A stretch of DNA of 64,000 nt from Bacidia rubella (Eukaryota > Ascomycota > Lecanoromycetes > Lecanorales > Ramalinaceae): positions 1,798,001 to 1,862,000 of the forward strand of contig JAVTIF010000001.1 in NCBI GenBank assembly GCA_032158265.1. Direction: 5' to 3'. A model generated the notes under the pieces. That model did not search any database. It worked only from the letters and a program-made list of their open reading frames with translations, and had not been told where the DNA came from. The position numbers and the translations under genes are program-made. Shown in pieces: positions 44,801 to 55,128 of this stretch (the first letter of the stretch is position 1; each line of letters starts with the position of its first letter).

Positions 44801-45402
44801 GTCGTGAAGAAGCCGCCAAGGAGAATGACCTGCAAAATGAGGTAGGAGATGATGAAGAGGATGAGGAGCCAGACAGCTGGGCAGATAACGGTGACCCGCT
44901 TACGAATGATGAAGGGGATGAACCAGAAGATGTCAAAGACGAAGGTGCCGCATACTTAGAGTTCCTGACGCAAGAAGTAAGTCTTCTGATCGTACGATCC
45001 GGATTCGAATCTGATATTGCACTGCAGGCGCAAAAGTTTGGTGCAGCAGCAGATGAATCAGACGATGAACTCGAAGAAGAAAGCCTGCTGGAGACGCCTT
45101 TGGACAAGGTTGAGCCATATACTTATTTCAAAGATTCGCTCCTCAGTATGTTGTACCCTCCCGTCGAAATATCAAACTGATCACATTGTCCATCTACAGA
45201 TCTCCAGGCCCGACAGCCCCAGCTCTATGACTCTTTAACCAAGATTCTCACTCCGGCTGATCAGCAAGTGATTCAAGGCGTCATCAATCAAGCAGAGTCA
45301 ATAGCAATGGCGTCAGCAGCGGTAGCAGCTGCACAAGCGGCACAGGCTACGAACGGCCAGCAGCATCCCCCACAACAGGTGAACGGTGGAACGGTGCAAT
45401 AA
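41891..45402 (+). CDS. NMD5: Importin-beta family nuclear import receptor
   Basis: Karyopherin of the importin 7/8 class (yeast Nmd5/Sxm1), which imports TFIIS, Hog1 and ribosomal proteins. 1077 residues from six exons: 41891-41980, 42031-42109, 42155-42615, 42696-42880, 42930-45145, 45200-45402. The N-terminal importin-beta domain is visible: R-R-Q-A-E-L-D-L, then Q-P-G-F-V-N-A-L-L-E-I and R-L-S-T-V-V-Y-L-K-N-R-V across a splice. Further landmarks are G-W-C-T-L-F-I-N-I-I and W-K-A-K-K-W-A-Y-A-N-L-N-R-L-F. HEAT-like helices fill the rest. An acidic stretch (about residues 900-940) precedes the end, as in Nmd5. The 80-bp third intron is the longest of the five. Confidence 0.93.
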
Positions 45403-46469
45403 TATTCGTCTATATACCACTTTGTATTACATCTCAGAATGATGAGTGTCATATGGGTCTACATGCATGGCTTGCTTTCCGGGCGTCTCTCAAAGGGAGT
45501 ACAGGTGATCTAGAAGGTTGGTTGGTTGCTATTTCCTTGTCTTCGACTGATACGATACGTTTTAGCCAGCAAGTATGACGTCCAGATGTCTCATGTGATG
45601 TGTGAAATTAGAGGGGTTGGCAAATTGGTTATGTCCCAACATATCAATATACCGTTGCAATAATGATCAAATCGCTCAAGGCTCATGTTCCGGCAAATTT
45701 TCTGTTCCATGGTCATCCCAATCACTACCGGTGGCTCATCCCACCATCTTTCACTACGTCCGTGGATCAAGCACTTTGAAGCCTACTACGCTGAAGATGC
45801 CTGACATCTTCCTTCCTTCGACGGACTAGTGCTCTTGCGCTAACCTATGTATCTCACAGCTTTGAGTCTCGCACCGAGCAGTCCCGACCCGTCTTTGGAA
45901 GCTAGTTCTCACGCTTTCCTCAGACCGTATATTGGTCGGATCCGAGTAGCCGATGCTGGCAATGCAGAAATGGTGTTCGCCTTCTTTCATTCTTGAAGAT
46001 TGCATTCTTCCCCATTGAGATCCTACTTATTACAGCTGTCTATGCTTACCCATTAAGTCCCGAAGATCTAAGGTTCTACAACTTTATATTCTATCCGCTT
46101 GATCTACATCAGACAATGCTCAATCTCGCTAGTAATCACATTTTGTCATATCAAGACGCCGCTCAGTATTCACTACTGTACCGCCATTCTACCAGTCAAG
46201 CCAACTAATACTTAAGAGTGCTACTATGGCTTTGACTAGTCAATACGGTCTCGTCATTGACTCCACACCGAGCGTATGACGAACAAGAAATCAAAGATAT
46301 CAGACCGACTTTCGAAAATTTAAGAAACATCACATAAGAAGGGTTGGTTGCCAATTTCCCCCGTTTCTAACCTTGCATTCCTGGCATTGCAGCAACTCCA
46401 GGTCCCCATCCCACACCTGCATCCACCTATCAGACGCGATCCATTGTCAGGAAAACGCAGCCTCCAACC
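45403..46469. other. Intergenic, no recognisable gene
   Basis: 1.07 kb. An open frame at 45993-46208 begins with a hydrophobic, secretion-like stretch but has no ATG (TTG only). Otherwise empty; presumably the promoter of the secreted-protein gene. Confidence 0.45.
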
Positions 46470-47126
46470 ATGATCTCGACAACTATCTGCCTACTGCTAA
46501 GCATTATGCCCCTGGTGCCAGCCACACCTACAAGCCAGACGCTCATCTCGAAAGTACGTTTTGTCATGCACAGCACCGAATCAAGCTACCTACTAACCCA
46601 GCCCCGTCAGTTCGACGGCCTCACTCGCTCCCAAACACCAGCCGAGATCCCGAAACCCTTTGACGGCCTCGCATTCAACCGCTTCATGTACAAGACCAAC
46701 AACAACCTCGCCGTCAACACATCGAACAGCGACCCCAACTCCATTGCATCACCACAACTCAACAACACCCTTAACGGCACTCCTCCATCCTCCATCACCC
46801 CCGTCTCACCCACGAAATTCTTTTCTCTCAAGTCACTCTATCTCAGCTGCGTGGTCTCCTCCACAGGTACCGTAGGTGGGCCAACGGTTTTGGTCGCACA
46901 ACCCTGCCAGGTCCTGTTCAGCGGGACGACGAAGACGAAGCAGAAGGTGGAGCAGACGTGTTCGTATTCTGCAGTATTGGTCTTGAATTCGTGGCTGCAG
47001 TTCTGTGCGTTTGGGGATGGATTTAAGGATTTGGTTGGTCTGGAGTTGACGGTTAAGAATGCGTTGACGTTGCCGGAGACCACGACGGTTTATCTGGATG
47101 ATATTGCGCATGTTAATTCTTATTGA
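46470..47126 (+). CDS. Secreted protein, fungal beta-sandwich-like family
   Basis: 218 residues, single exon, ATG at 46470. The N-terminus (M-I-S-T-T-I-C-L-L-L-S-I-M-P-L-V-P-A) is a signal peptide, with cleavage likely near residue 18. Four N-x-S/T sites lie between residues about 84 and 105. The pattern F-D-G-L ... P-K-P-F-D-G-L-A-F-N-R-F, F-S-L-K-S-L-Y-L-S-C and, near the end, T-T-T-V-Y-L-D-D-I resembles secreted ascomycete proteins of unknown role that I know only by pattern (Y-x-G-L-x-W-x-x-F ... F-x-L-x-S-x-x-L ... D-N-L). Four Cys in the mature part could form two disulphides. Function unknown; an effector or cell-wall protein would be a guess. Third codon positions change from C-rich to G-rich along the gene. 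Confidence 0.8.
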   Translation: MISTTICLLLSIMPLVPATPTSQTLISKVRFVMHSTESSYLLTQPRQFDGLTRSQTPAEIPKPFDGLAFNRFMYKTNNNLAVNTSNSDPNSIASPQLNNTLNGTPPSSITPVSPTKFFSLKSLYLSCVVSSTGTVGGPTVLVAQPCQVLFSGTTKTKQKVEQTCSYSAVLVLNSWLQFCAFGDGFKDLVGLELTVKNALTLPETTTVYLDDIAHVNSY

Positions 47127-47633
47127 GATTTGAATGGGAGGACGAGTTTGAGGGCTGGCTGGAAGTAGAGGGACTTTGTGCGGGTGTGCTTCAGACTGTT
47201 GGTTTGGGAGTGGAAGTTGCATGGTGAACAGAGATGGTTTACTTGGACAGGGAAGGAATCAAATAGTAAAGATAAGATTTATACTGTCTGCCTCATTGAC
47301 TGATGAAAGCAATGCTCGTTTTCGAGCGTGCCACGAAACTTGGGTGAATGCATTTGAAAACCCATTTCGAAGTTTTCAGGATGTTCTCCTATGCCGTATA
47401 TTCATTTGATGAGACTTTGGAAAATCACATAGAATACCCTTCTGTGCCTTCTTTGGCGCCCAATACCATTATTCCGCGGTGAGGCGACGTGCATTACAGT
47501 TTGAGAACCAAGTATGCAACAGAGAATTGCAGTCGCAACGTACCTCACGATTGCCACTTCCTGGTAATCTGCTCTGTAAAAGCAATAAGAAGCAGTACAC
47601 ATCACACAAGAATACCAAACCCATCCACCAACT
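47127..47633. other. Spacer between convergent genes
   Basis: 507 bp between the 3' ends of the secreted-protein and DUF7704-type genes; nothing recognised. Confidence 0.5.
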
Positions 47634-48068
47634 CTAAAACCCCACCTCCGCACAAAACGCAACCCTCATCCCCCCCGGTCCATAAAGCATCACAAAATTC
47701 AACCACTCCTCCCGTCTCCACAGCCTCGCATCCAAAAACACCTCCGGCCCCAAGATCCTCCACTGCCCCCACAAATGCACTAAATCACAAAGAAACATGC
47801 CAAACAGCACCGCCTTCCAAACCCTAAGATCGGACGTAGAGCGTAGCACGACGGCCTGACACCATGCGAAAAGCAAGAGGAGGGCGGCGGCTTGGTCGTA
47901 GATGGGTTGCGAGAGTGGGGAGTAGGCTTCAGCGGGGTAATCGACGGCGCCGGGGGAGAATGTTTGTAGGAATTGGAGGGGCTGGGTGAGGCAGAGGTAG
48001 GTGCCGCCGAGGGCGGCGATGGGCTCGATGTAGAGGAAGAGGAGGCGGTAGGGGAGGGGGACTTTCAT
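47634..48068 (-). CDS. Small membrane protein, DUF7704-type
   Basis: 144 residues from the ATG at 48068; the frame extends further upstream, but only this start gives the family N-terminus L-P-Y-R-L-L-F-L-Y-I-E-P. Four hydrophobic segments are visible: the N-terminal one (residues ~6-26), then L-L-L-L-F-A-W-C-Q-A-V-V-L, then V-L-F-G-M-F-L-C-D-L-V-H, and a shorter C-terminal one. The motif L-R-S-T-S-D-L-R-V-W-K between segments 2 and 3, followed by C-D-L-V-H-L-W, is what I associate with this fungal family of unknown function. No introns. The 5' half of the coding strand is C-rich and the 3' half G-rich. Head to head with COX16, 197 bp between starts. Confidence 0.8.
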   Translation of the reverse strand: MKVPLPYRLLFLYIEPIAALGGTYLCLTQPLQFLQTFSPGAVDYPAEAYSPLSQPIYDQAAALLLLFAWCQAVVLRSTSDLRVWKAVLFGMFLCDLVHLWGQWRILGPEVFLDARLWRREEWLNFVMLYGPGGMRVAFCAEVGF

Positions 48069-48265
48069 TTTGATTTGTTTGGAATCGATGATGGTTTGAT
48101 TTTTGAGTGGGGTGACCAGTATAATTAGAGAAAGTGGTTGGATTGAAGTCGGCTTGATACTGACCACTTTTTATGCACACGACGTCATTGCTCCGCATCT
48201 CCGCCTCCGAATATGTACCACCACCCATCCCAATCTTTTTCCTTGCCTACTTACCGAACCCCATC
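48069..48265. promoter_or_regulatory. Shared DUF7704/COX16 upstream region
   Basis: 197 bp between divergent start codons; promoters of both genes must lie here or overlap the neighbouring coding regions. Confidence 0.4.
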
Positions 48266-48643
48266 ATGCCCTCACCCATACGCGCCTTCCCATCTCGCCG
48301 CCTCGCCACCCATCCCACCACCCTTCCCGGTCGCGTCGGCTCCTGGTACCGCCGCAACCTCGACCGGCACCCCTTCGCGCTATTCGGACTCCCTTTCATC
48401 ATGGCCATGGTAGCCGGCTCCTTCGCTTTGACGCCCGCCACGGCCCTGAGGTATGAAAGACACGATAAGAAGATGAAGCAGATCAGTCAGGAAGAGGCGC
48501 TCGGGTTGAAGGAGAAAGGGCAGGAGAGGGGCAGGAGAGTGGATATGAGGGAAGAGTATTATCGGCTTGCGGCTAAGGATGTGGAGGATTGGGAGCAGAA
48601 GAGAGTGCCGAGATTGGAGGGGGAGAGGGATGGGAAGGCGTGA
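48266..48643 (+). CDS. COX16: Cytochrome c oxidase assembly protein COX16
   Basis: A mitochondrial inner-membrane factor that helps deliver copper and assemble the Cox1/Cox2 modules. 125 residues, single exon. I chose the ATG at 48266, which gives a basic presequence-like N-terminus (P-S-R-R-L-A, then W-Y-R-R-N-L-D-R-H). The family core follows: P-F-A-L-F-G-L-P-F-I with the single membrane segment, G-S-F-A-L-T-P-A-T-A-L-R-Y-E-R-H-D-K-K, E-E-Y-Y-R-L-A-A-K and D-W-E-Q-K-R-V-P-R-L. The frame is open for 31 codons further upstream with another ATG at 48173, but that segment has no family resemblance. Confidence 0.93.
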   Translation: MPSPIRAFPSRRLATHPTTLPGRVGSWYRRNLDRHPFALFGLPFIMAMVAGSFALTPATALRYERHDKKMKQISQEEALGLKEKGQERGRRVDMREEYYRLAAKDVEDWEQKRVPRLEGERDGKA

Positions 48644-48991
48644 GGATTGGGTGGAGAAGCGTGGGTTTTGGGTCTACGTGAGAAGAGGATGCGGTTGATG
48701 AGGGGTGGAGGGAGGAAGTTGGGCAAGATGGCTGTGTGAGACTTGACGCGCGTGTCAGGGTTCAAGCTTGAGAGACGATACGCAAGACCTTGACGGACGG
48801 GCATGTGATGCGGTCGCGATGGTCTTTGATTTCCAGGTATCGAGAGCGCGAGCTTTGCAGCGGGAGCCATCGCGAAGGCATGGATATGGCGGTGACGACC
48901 GGCAAACAAAGCTTCAACAATTTCGACGCTCTAAGATGCTATTCCCACGGTTCGAGGAGTCCACCAATATCACAAACATACCCGACACCTT
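48644..48991. other. Spacer between convergent genes
   Basis: 348 bp between COX16 and the fructosamine-kinase-like gene. A 116-codon minus-strand frame (48559-48909) is antisense to the end of COX16 and is not supported. Confidence 0.5.
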
Positions 48992-50251
48992 CTAGACCAC
49001 TTCGGTCGTTATCAAATCGTCTCCGTCGCCTCGTTCATTCGCTTCCGATCCCGTCTCAGGGGATGTGTACTTCGTCACCAAATAGCACATGTCGTCGTAA
49101 GCACTGTTCCCGTGGTAAGTATAAAAGCTAGAAAACGGAAAAAAAGAGAGCTTACTCTTTCCGTGAAGCACCGTCGCTGTGGTGAGCAGAGCAGACCAAG
49201 TTGAGCCTGATGGCATATAACCTGGCTCGATCATCTAACTGCTCGATCGGTTCGCTCGCGCCATACTCTTGCAGGTACTGTTCAATGAAGCCTTTGCCGC
49301 GAAAGCCATCCCACTTGCATCGCCATGACGCTATCTCAACCTCGTTATGGCCGTAATAAGCACCGGAATCGAAGATCTTGATCGCACCGTCTGATGTAAC
49401 GCCGACATTCTTGTGCCATAAGTCGCCATGGATCAAGCAAGGCTTGAGTACTCGACCGTTTTCTTGGAGTGCGCCCAGCAACTTCGGGATGACTTGAGCG
49501 ATGACTATAGCAGCGACTTGTTCCATTTCTTGCCACTGCCCGTTGGACTCGCGGTCATAATAGATTACGTCTTCAAAAAGTTTGGTGAAGGACCGTGCCC
49601 AACTGGTGTCCCAATCGGTTCGTTGTGGGAGCTTGCCAATAAAAGTCCGCATCCAGAAGCCAAACTTTCCTGTTGGTGATTCACTGTTCCGATGAAGACC
49701 CGCAATGCGCCGACAGAATTCTTCCTTGTCTGGAAGTACAATTCTCAAATCTAAGAATTCGGATAGAAAGAACGATGTATGTTGAGTCTGTTCTTTGCAA
49801 GTGCCTCCCCATGCATCCCATGCGTAAGGCTTGGGAACTAAAGTCTCGTCTATCCTGAAAAGTTCCGCCATTGATTCGTACTCTCCTTTCATCTGAGGTA
49901 GCTCATCCTGATCTTGAGTATACTAATGACGAGTCAATGCTCGATTCGAAAGCCGAGTGGGGACGGTCGTCTATGCACCTTTAGAAAATAAGATTTTGAA
50001 GTCCCATCGTCAAATTTGACGTCTACTTTAGCGGTCAGGGTCGTCCAGAGTGATGTCCCATGCCTCCATGCCTGAACTCGAGAGGCGTTTTCAAATGCTT
50101 GATGACTTTTAGCAGAATTGAGACATAGTCAACCGAGCTGTCTCGACTCACTCGAGATGACACGTTGGTCGAGAACGATTTCATCTCTAGGTTGAACATC
50201 GCTATTTGCTTCATCCTGCTCTGCGCCTTGAAGACTGGTGGACTCGGACAT
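48992..50251 (-). CDS. Fructosamine-3-kinase-family phosphotransferase
   Basis: Fructosamine kinases phosphorylate glycated Lys so that the sugar falls off; members also phosphorylate other ketoamines. 360 residues from exons 50251-50152, 50097-49979, 49907-49156 and 49103-48992. Kinase-fold landmarks are an ATP-binding Lys in Y-F-L-K (near residue 73), a paired Glu in K-G-E-Y-E-S, the catalytic I-H-G-D-L-W-H-K-N-V-G, and F-D-S-G-A-Y-Y-G-H-N-E-V-E, matching the D-P-x-x-x-Y-G-H-x-E metal-binding motif of the family. The last exon has A-Y-D-D-M-C-Y-L. An alternative acceptor near 49128 would give a 28-bp intron and was rejected. Head to head with NIC96 across 1.16 kb. Confidence 0.88.
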
Positions 50252-51412
50252 GTTCCGAGCCTTGATTCTTATGTGGCTATAGATGGCACTTCGGCTTATC
50301 GTTGATGAGTTCGGATTCTCTAGCTATTGGTTCTTCGGTTTGCAAGGAGCTAGCTTGTTTGGCGCTTTGAAAAGTGGGTGGGAACAAAGGACATAAAATG
50401 ACCCTGGAACTTGAAACACAACCTTTCTTGAAACGTTTTTTGACATCTTGACCATCGAAATAGGCATACTCATTGCAAAGCGGCTAAGTAAATTTGATGT
50501 TTTGATCCGCCCGAAGTCGTGACCACAGCCCTCCTACTCATTTCTTCCGTTGATTCGGCAGGCCGCTCTCGTTGAGCTTGAAAGCCGTCAGCAAAGAGCA
50601 TGCATGGCTAGCTTAAAGTGCTTCTTCATACAACTTTCCACTTTCTGAGGAAGCTGGCAAACTCGAAAGTTCTTGTAGTTGCGATGGTGCTTTGATAGCA
50701 GTACATCTGCACTTTCGTCAACAGAAGGTGGCCCCGCGAGTTCTCTAAGGTCAATTCGACGCAAAACCTTTGTCAAACAAAGACATCCCGGAAAGGAGCT
50801 CACAAGAATCATTAGAGCTAGAGATCTTTCAAGCAGTGTGGTTTCATAATTCGGTAGCTTGGTGAATGCTTGGGACTTGTCTTCTTAACGTGAGCTTTTT
50901 CTAGCAGGAGCTAGAACAAAAAACAGTACCAGACATTCAAAGAGACTTTCTGAATGCATTAGGTTAGAAACCCTAGATAATAAAATTAAACAATTCAAAA
51001 TCCTGGACATTTGTAGATGGGCAATGCCATCATAGCATTGTTGTACCTCCCATCCAGAAAGCAGAAGCGTAAAAGGAAGGCAAAGCATTAAATATTTGTT
51101 CTTCATGACTTTCATTCACTAGAGTATGTAAGAGATCTCAAATGACAATGAGACAGAACAAGAACCCCAAGCATTACGATGGTGTCACATGAGCGACAGG
51201 GGAGGCGACGAGTCCGTACGTGAAGTATTAAACGGGTTCACTCCTGCACCCGTCAAACCCTTCCGAGACGTTTCACACTTGATGCCCGGCGATCGGTTTC
51301 GTAGGGCTGAACGACCTGCGCGCTGAACCAGCGCGTCCCAAAAAAAACCCCAGGTAAACTACACATCCCCAGACCTTTGGGCCAGCGATAGGCTGCTATT
51401 GCTATCTGTAGG
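50252..51412. other. Intergenic region upstream of NIC96
   Basis: 1.16 kb between divergent genes. 50,880-51,130 is noticeably AT-rich. Minus-strand frames at 50588-50812 and 50885-51115 have no family resemblance. Confidence 0.5.
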
Positions 51413-54400
51413 ATGTCGTCCATTTTTGGCAATTCCACGACCTCAGCTCAGTCTCAGCCAGCTCAGACCAGCAATCTATTTGGTAGTGTGCAGTCGCAGT
51501 CAACGACTACCGGTACCCAGGGCAGTCTGTTTGACCGGGTCACTCCTGCGACACAATCAACGAATCCGTCTTCTACTGGGACTGGTGGTGGTCTCTTCGA
51601 TCGTGTTACACCTGCAACCCAATCCACAACTCAACCTTCCACAGGTGCCGGTGGTGGTATCTTCGATAGAGTCCAGCCTGCAACATCGCAGCCTCAGCAA
51701 GGCTCGTCCCTCTTCCAAAACTTTCAGAATCTGGGCGGACAATCGAAACCGACCAGCTCCGGAAGTGTTTTCGACACAAGCAAGCCACAGCAGTCTGGAG
51801 CTTCCAATTCGACGGCCGCAAACCCTTTTTTACAATCAACAGCAACGTCAGGTCTCTTCGGTAATACCACACAGCAGTCCAGCAACCAACCTGCCTCTTC
51901 CTCCATCTTTGCTCCACAGTCTTCGCAGACCCAAAACCAAAGTCAACAGCAACAACAGGGTAGCATATCGACTCAGAGGCCTCAGCCCGGATACTTTGAC
52001 AACCTGATAGAAAAAGGGAGGAAGAGAACAAGAGATGGAGAGCAGGGTCCAGGTTTCCAAAACCTTCCAAGTCTGCAATTGGGGCTAGGCGACATATCGA
52101 AGCGCGTACGCGAGCTAGGAGGGGCTGCCTCACAGCCGAGAGGTAGACGTGAAAATGACAGCCGAGCGTGAGTTATTCAGTCTCTTTGATCACTTCAAAT
52201 CTAAACATTGATCAGGCATTACCTCCTTGCTGCATCTGGTGTCAATGCAGGAGCAACAAGACGCGATCTAGACTCATTAGGAGCCCAGGACTCTTTCACC
52301 AACAGCACTGTGACAAAGCTCACCGATTTCGATCCAGACAACAAAAAGTATGTTGAGCAGCTCGAGCAGCGGCTCACCACTAGAATGGTTCAAGAGGGTC
52401 TTGAGCGTGCCCAGCGGCGTTTTGACGAGTACCTAGAAGAGAATGTGGACATCAACTGGGAACAGCAGCGAAAACGGATATATGAGCATTTCGGACTCAC
52501 GCCGAGGGAGCCAGAGACGGACGAGCTTGGAGGCTCTGTAGGAAAGGGTAGCTTTGGACATAGTGCAAGAAGAAGTCGATTGGGCAAAACCCAGACACCA
52601 AGCCGTCAGAACATGAGCAGAAGCATATTTGGGCAATCGAGTTTGCAAAAATCGGTGATCGGAACGCCTGGAGTAGGCTCAAGCAACGCAACACTTTTTG
52701 CAGACGTTGCTGAAAAGAGCGGAATGGGCTCAACGGGTCCTGAAGATCGCTATCTGAGGGAGAAGCAGTACAAGTACGCTGCAAAAGTGCAAGCGCTGAA
52801 CGAGGCCAGGTTACGAAAGCTTAGAACGATAAGTGCAAAACAAGAGAAAGGCCCTACATACCCTATCTTGAGTGAATTCCTAAGCATCGACAATGAGCCT
52901 GGTGGTGACTCACCAAAGCAAATTGCGGCTGCGTACAAGGCTCTTATCGAGATCGCCAAAGAAGAAAATGTGCCCGAAAGAGCGTTTGCAGACGACTATC
53001 TTGACGAGATGCCAAATTCCGCCAGATCTATCAAGATACGGAAACAGATCATTGACGGGGCAAGAAAGTCACTAGAGAAAGAGTTCTTCGGTCAGCTGGA
53101 AGACCTAGTCTCGAGAAATCCTAAGGAAGCCAGTATAGGTGGGATACCTACGGCTCTAAGCAAAGTGCGTGCATATGTGCGAATACGAGCTGCGAGAAAA
53201 GACCTGGCTCCGGATGGAACAGACCTAGCTACCATGGGCGAAGACTTTTGCTGGGCACTGATATTCTACCTCTTGAGAAGCGGGTTAGTGAACGAAGCCG
53301 CCGAATACGTTGTGGGAAATGCTGCTCACTTCAAGACTATTGACCGAAACATCATCACGTTCCTCACTTCCTATGCCAGGAGTTCTGACAGAAGGTTGGA
53401 TGGCAGGGTACAGCGCGATTGCAACAACGTTTACTCTGCTATGACCAAGACGGCACCAGGTGATACGATCGATCCTTATCGGATAGCATGCTACAAGCTC
53501 ATAGGTAGGTGCGAACTTAACAAACGGACCCTCGACAACGTCAGCCAGAGCGTCGACGATTGGATATGGCTGCAATTCAATCTAGCTCGTGAGGTCAATC
53601 GCGCCGAGGAGAGTGCCGCAGATGTATATGGTCTCAATGAGCTTCGAGAAACCATCATTGAGATCGGACAAAGACATTTCGAGAAGGGCAATGAAGGCTT
53701 AGGTGGCTTTGGTACCTTCTTCCACCTGCAAATATTGGGTGGAATGTTTGAGCAAGCAGTGACCTACCTTTACTCATACTCCTACACCGCGGCCGTCCAT
53801 TTCGCCATTGCTCTTGATTACTACGGTCTACTTCGAGTATCAGACTTCTCGGTATCGGAGTCGGAACTGCGTAGGTCATCCAAATTCTCAAATTTGTATA
53901 TCTACTAATACTACACAGTCACATACAATACGAAGAATCTTCCCCAAATTAACTTCGGGAGGATGATAGGCTACTATACGCGCGACTTCCGAGCCAGCAA
54001 CGCTGAAGCGGCAGTGGACTACCTTTCTCTGCTTTGTTTGAATGCTGATCTCCCAGGTCAACTGGGCAAGTCGCAAGCTGGCCTCTGCCACGAGGCACTG
54101 CGTGAACTTGTGCTCGAGACCCGGGAGTTTGCACGCTTGCTCGGCGACATTCGCTCCGATGGTGCTCGAATCAAGGGTGCCATTGAAGACCGGCTCGAGA
54201 TCATTGCCCTTGACGATCAAGAAGAGTTTCTGAAGACTATTACAATGCAAGCTGCAAGCGTGGCAGACGACAACGGTCGCATTACGGATGCTGTCCTACT
54301 CTACCACTTAGCAGAAGAATTCGATACCGTTATCAACATCATCAGTCGAACAGTCTCCGAGGCTCTTTCTATTGACATCGGCGCTGAACGAGCTCGTCTC

Positions 54401-55016
54401 CAACCGCTAAAGCCTAGAGCCAACGGCTCCGAGAGCCAGAACGGGGCTTCTCAGCAGCCAGCTGGTAGCAGTCTCAGCTTGACAGCAGTCGATGATCCAT
54501 ACGTTCTTGGAAGCAATATGATGGACCTCTATTCGAATAACACGATGTACTTCGCCAAAGTTCGAAGTTCCTCGCGTGAAACATGTGGCATTCTTCTGCG
54601 ACTCTGTGAGATCCGGGCTAAGGTCGTTGCTGGCCAGTGGGCGGAAGCTTACGAGGTTTGTTCAATTACTCCCTACCCCCCACAGGCTTCTGATGTTAAT
54701 GAATACGTAGGCAATTGCACAACTTCACCTCCTCCCGCTTACCGCCAATGGCAATATACCTATCATCCGCAGCTCCTCTCAAGCATTTAATAGCCTCCCC
54801 TCGACAATTGCTCGCAATGTAGGCCCCATCCTTCTTTGGACAATCACATGTATAAGTCGGCAGCGAGAGAACTTATCACAGAAGCAGTTCGAAGGCGGCG
54901 TGAGCAGGCAGATGAACGAGGACTTGCTCAGCGCTGCGAAAGATCTGATGGTGTTTGCGGGAATGATAAAGTTAAGATTAACCGAGAAGGTCTGGGAGGC
55001 GGTGTGTAATGTATGA
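51413..55016 (+). CDS. NIC96: Nucleoporin NIC96 (Nup93) with FG/LFDRV-rich N-terminus
   Basis: A linker and scaffold nucleoporin of the inner ring, anchoring the Nsp1-Nup57-Nup49 channel complex. 1150 residues from exons 51413-52167, 52216-53870, 53919-54655 and 54711-55016. The ~250-residue N-terminus is low-complexity and carries S-I-F-G, N-L-F-G and G-L-F-G motifs plus three L/I-F-D-R-V repeats (separate entry). The Nic96 domain follows: A-H-Y-L-L-A-A-S-G-V-N, then V-D-I-N-W-E, Y-L-L-R-S-G-L-V, F-G-R-M-I-G-Y-Y-T-R-D-F and R-L-C-E-I-R-A-K-V-V-A-G-Q-W. The last exon has L-L-P-L, A-R-N-V-G-P-I-L-L-W-T and ends at a TGA at 55014-55016. Intron 2 contains a TACTAATAC branch site. Confidence 0.94.
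51521..51718 (+). repeat. 66-bp in-frame repeats in NIC96
   Basis: Three tandem units (51521-51586, 51587-51652, 51653-51718) encode residues 37-58, 59-80 and 81-102. The first two share F-D-R-V-T-P-A-T-Q-S-T and end in T-G-T-G or T-G-A-G; the third begins G-G-I-F-D-R-V-Q-P-A-T and then diverges. Confidence 0.8.
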
Positions 55017-55128
55017 GGTGATACCGGTGCTTACTAGATGTAACATGATATGTACGTGCCATGTATATATAAAGAGTACCTGCATAAGATCAAGCTTGAA
55101 CTGTACAAGGCTATTATCCATCCCCTTC

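Noticed and set aside
45993..46208. Small secreted-like open frame
   Set aside because: It begins with a hydrophobic stretch, but the initiator is TTG and no in-frame ATG precedes it.
48559..48909. 116-codon minus-strand frame over the end of COX16
   Set aside because: Antisense to a well-supported conserved gene; the Pro-rich composition is a by-product of the G-rich COX16 3' end.
49128..49155. 28-bp intron in the fructosamine-kinase-like gene
   Set aside because: Too short to splice; the acceptor at 49104 gives a 52-bp intron, keeps the frame and yields the expected A-Y-D-D-M.
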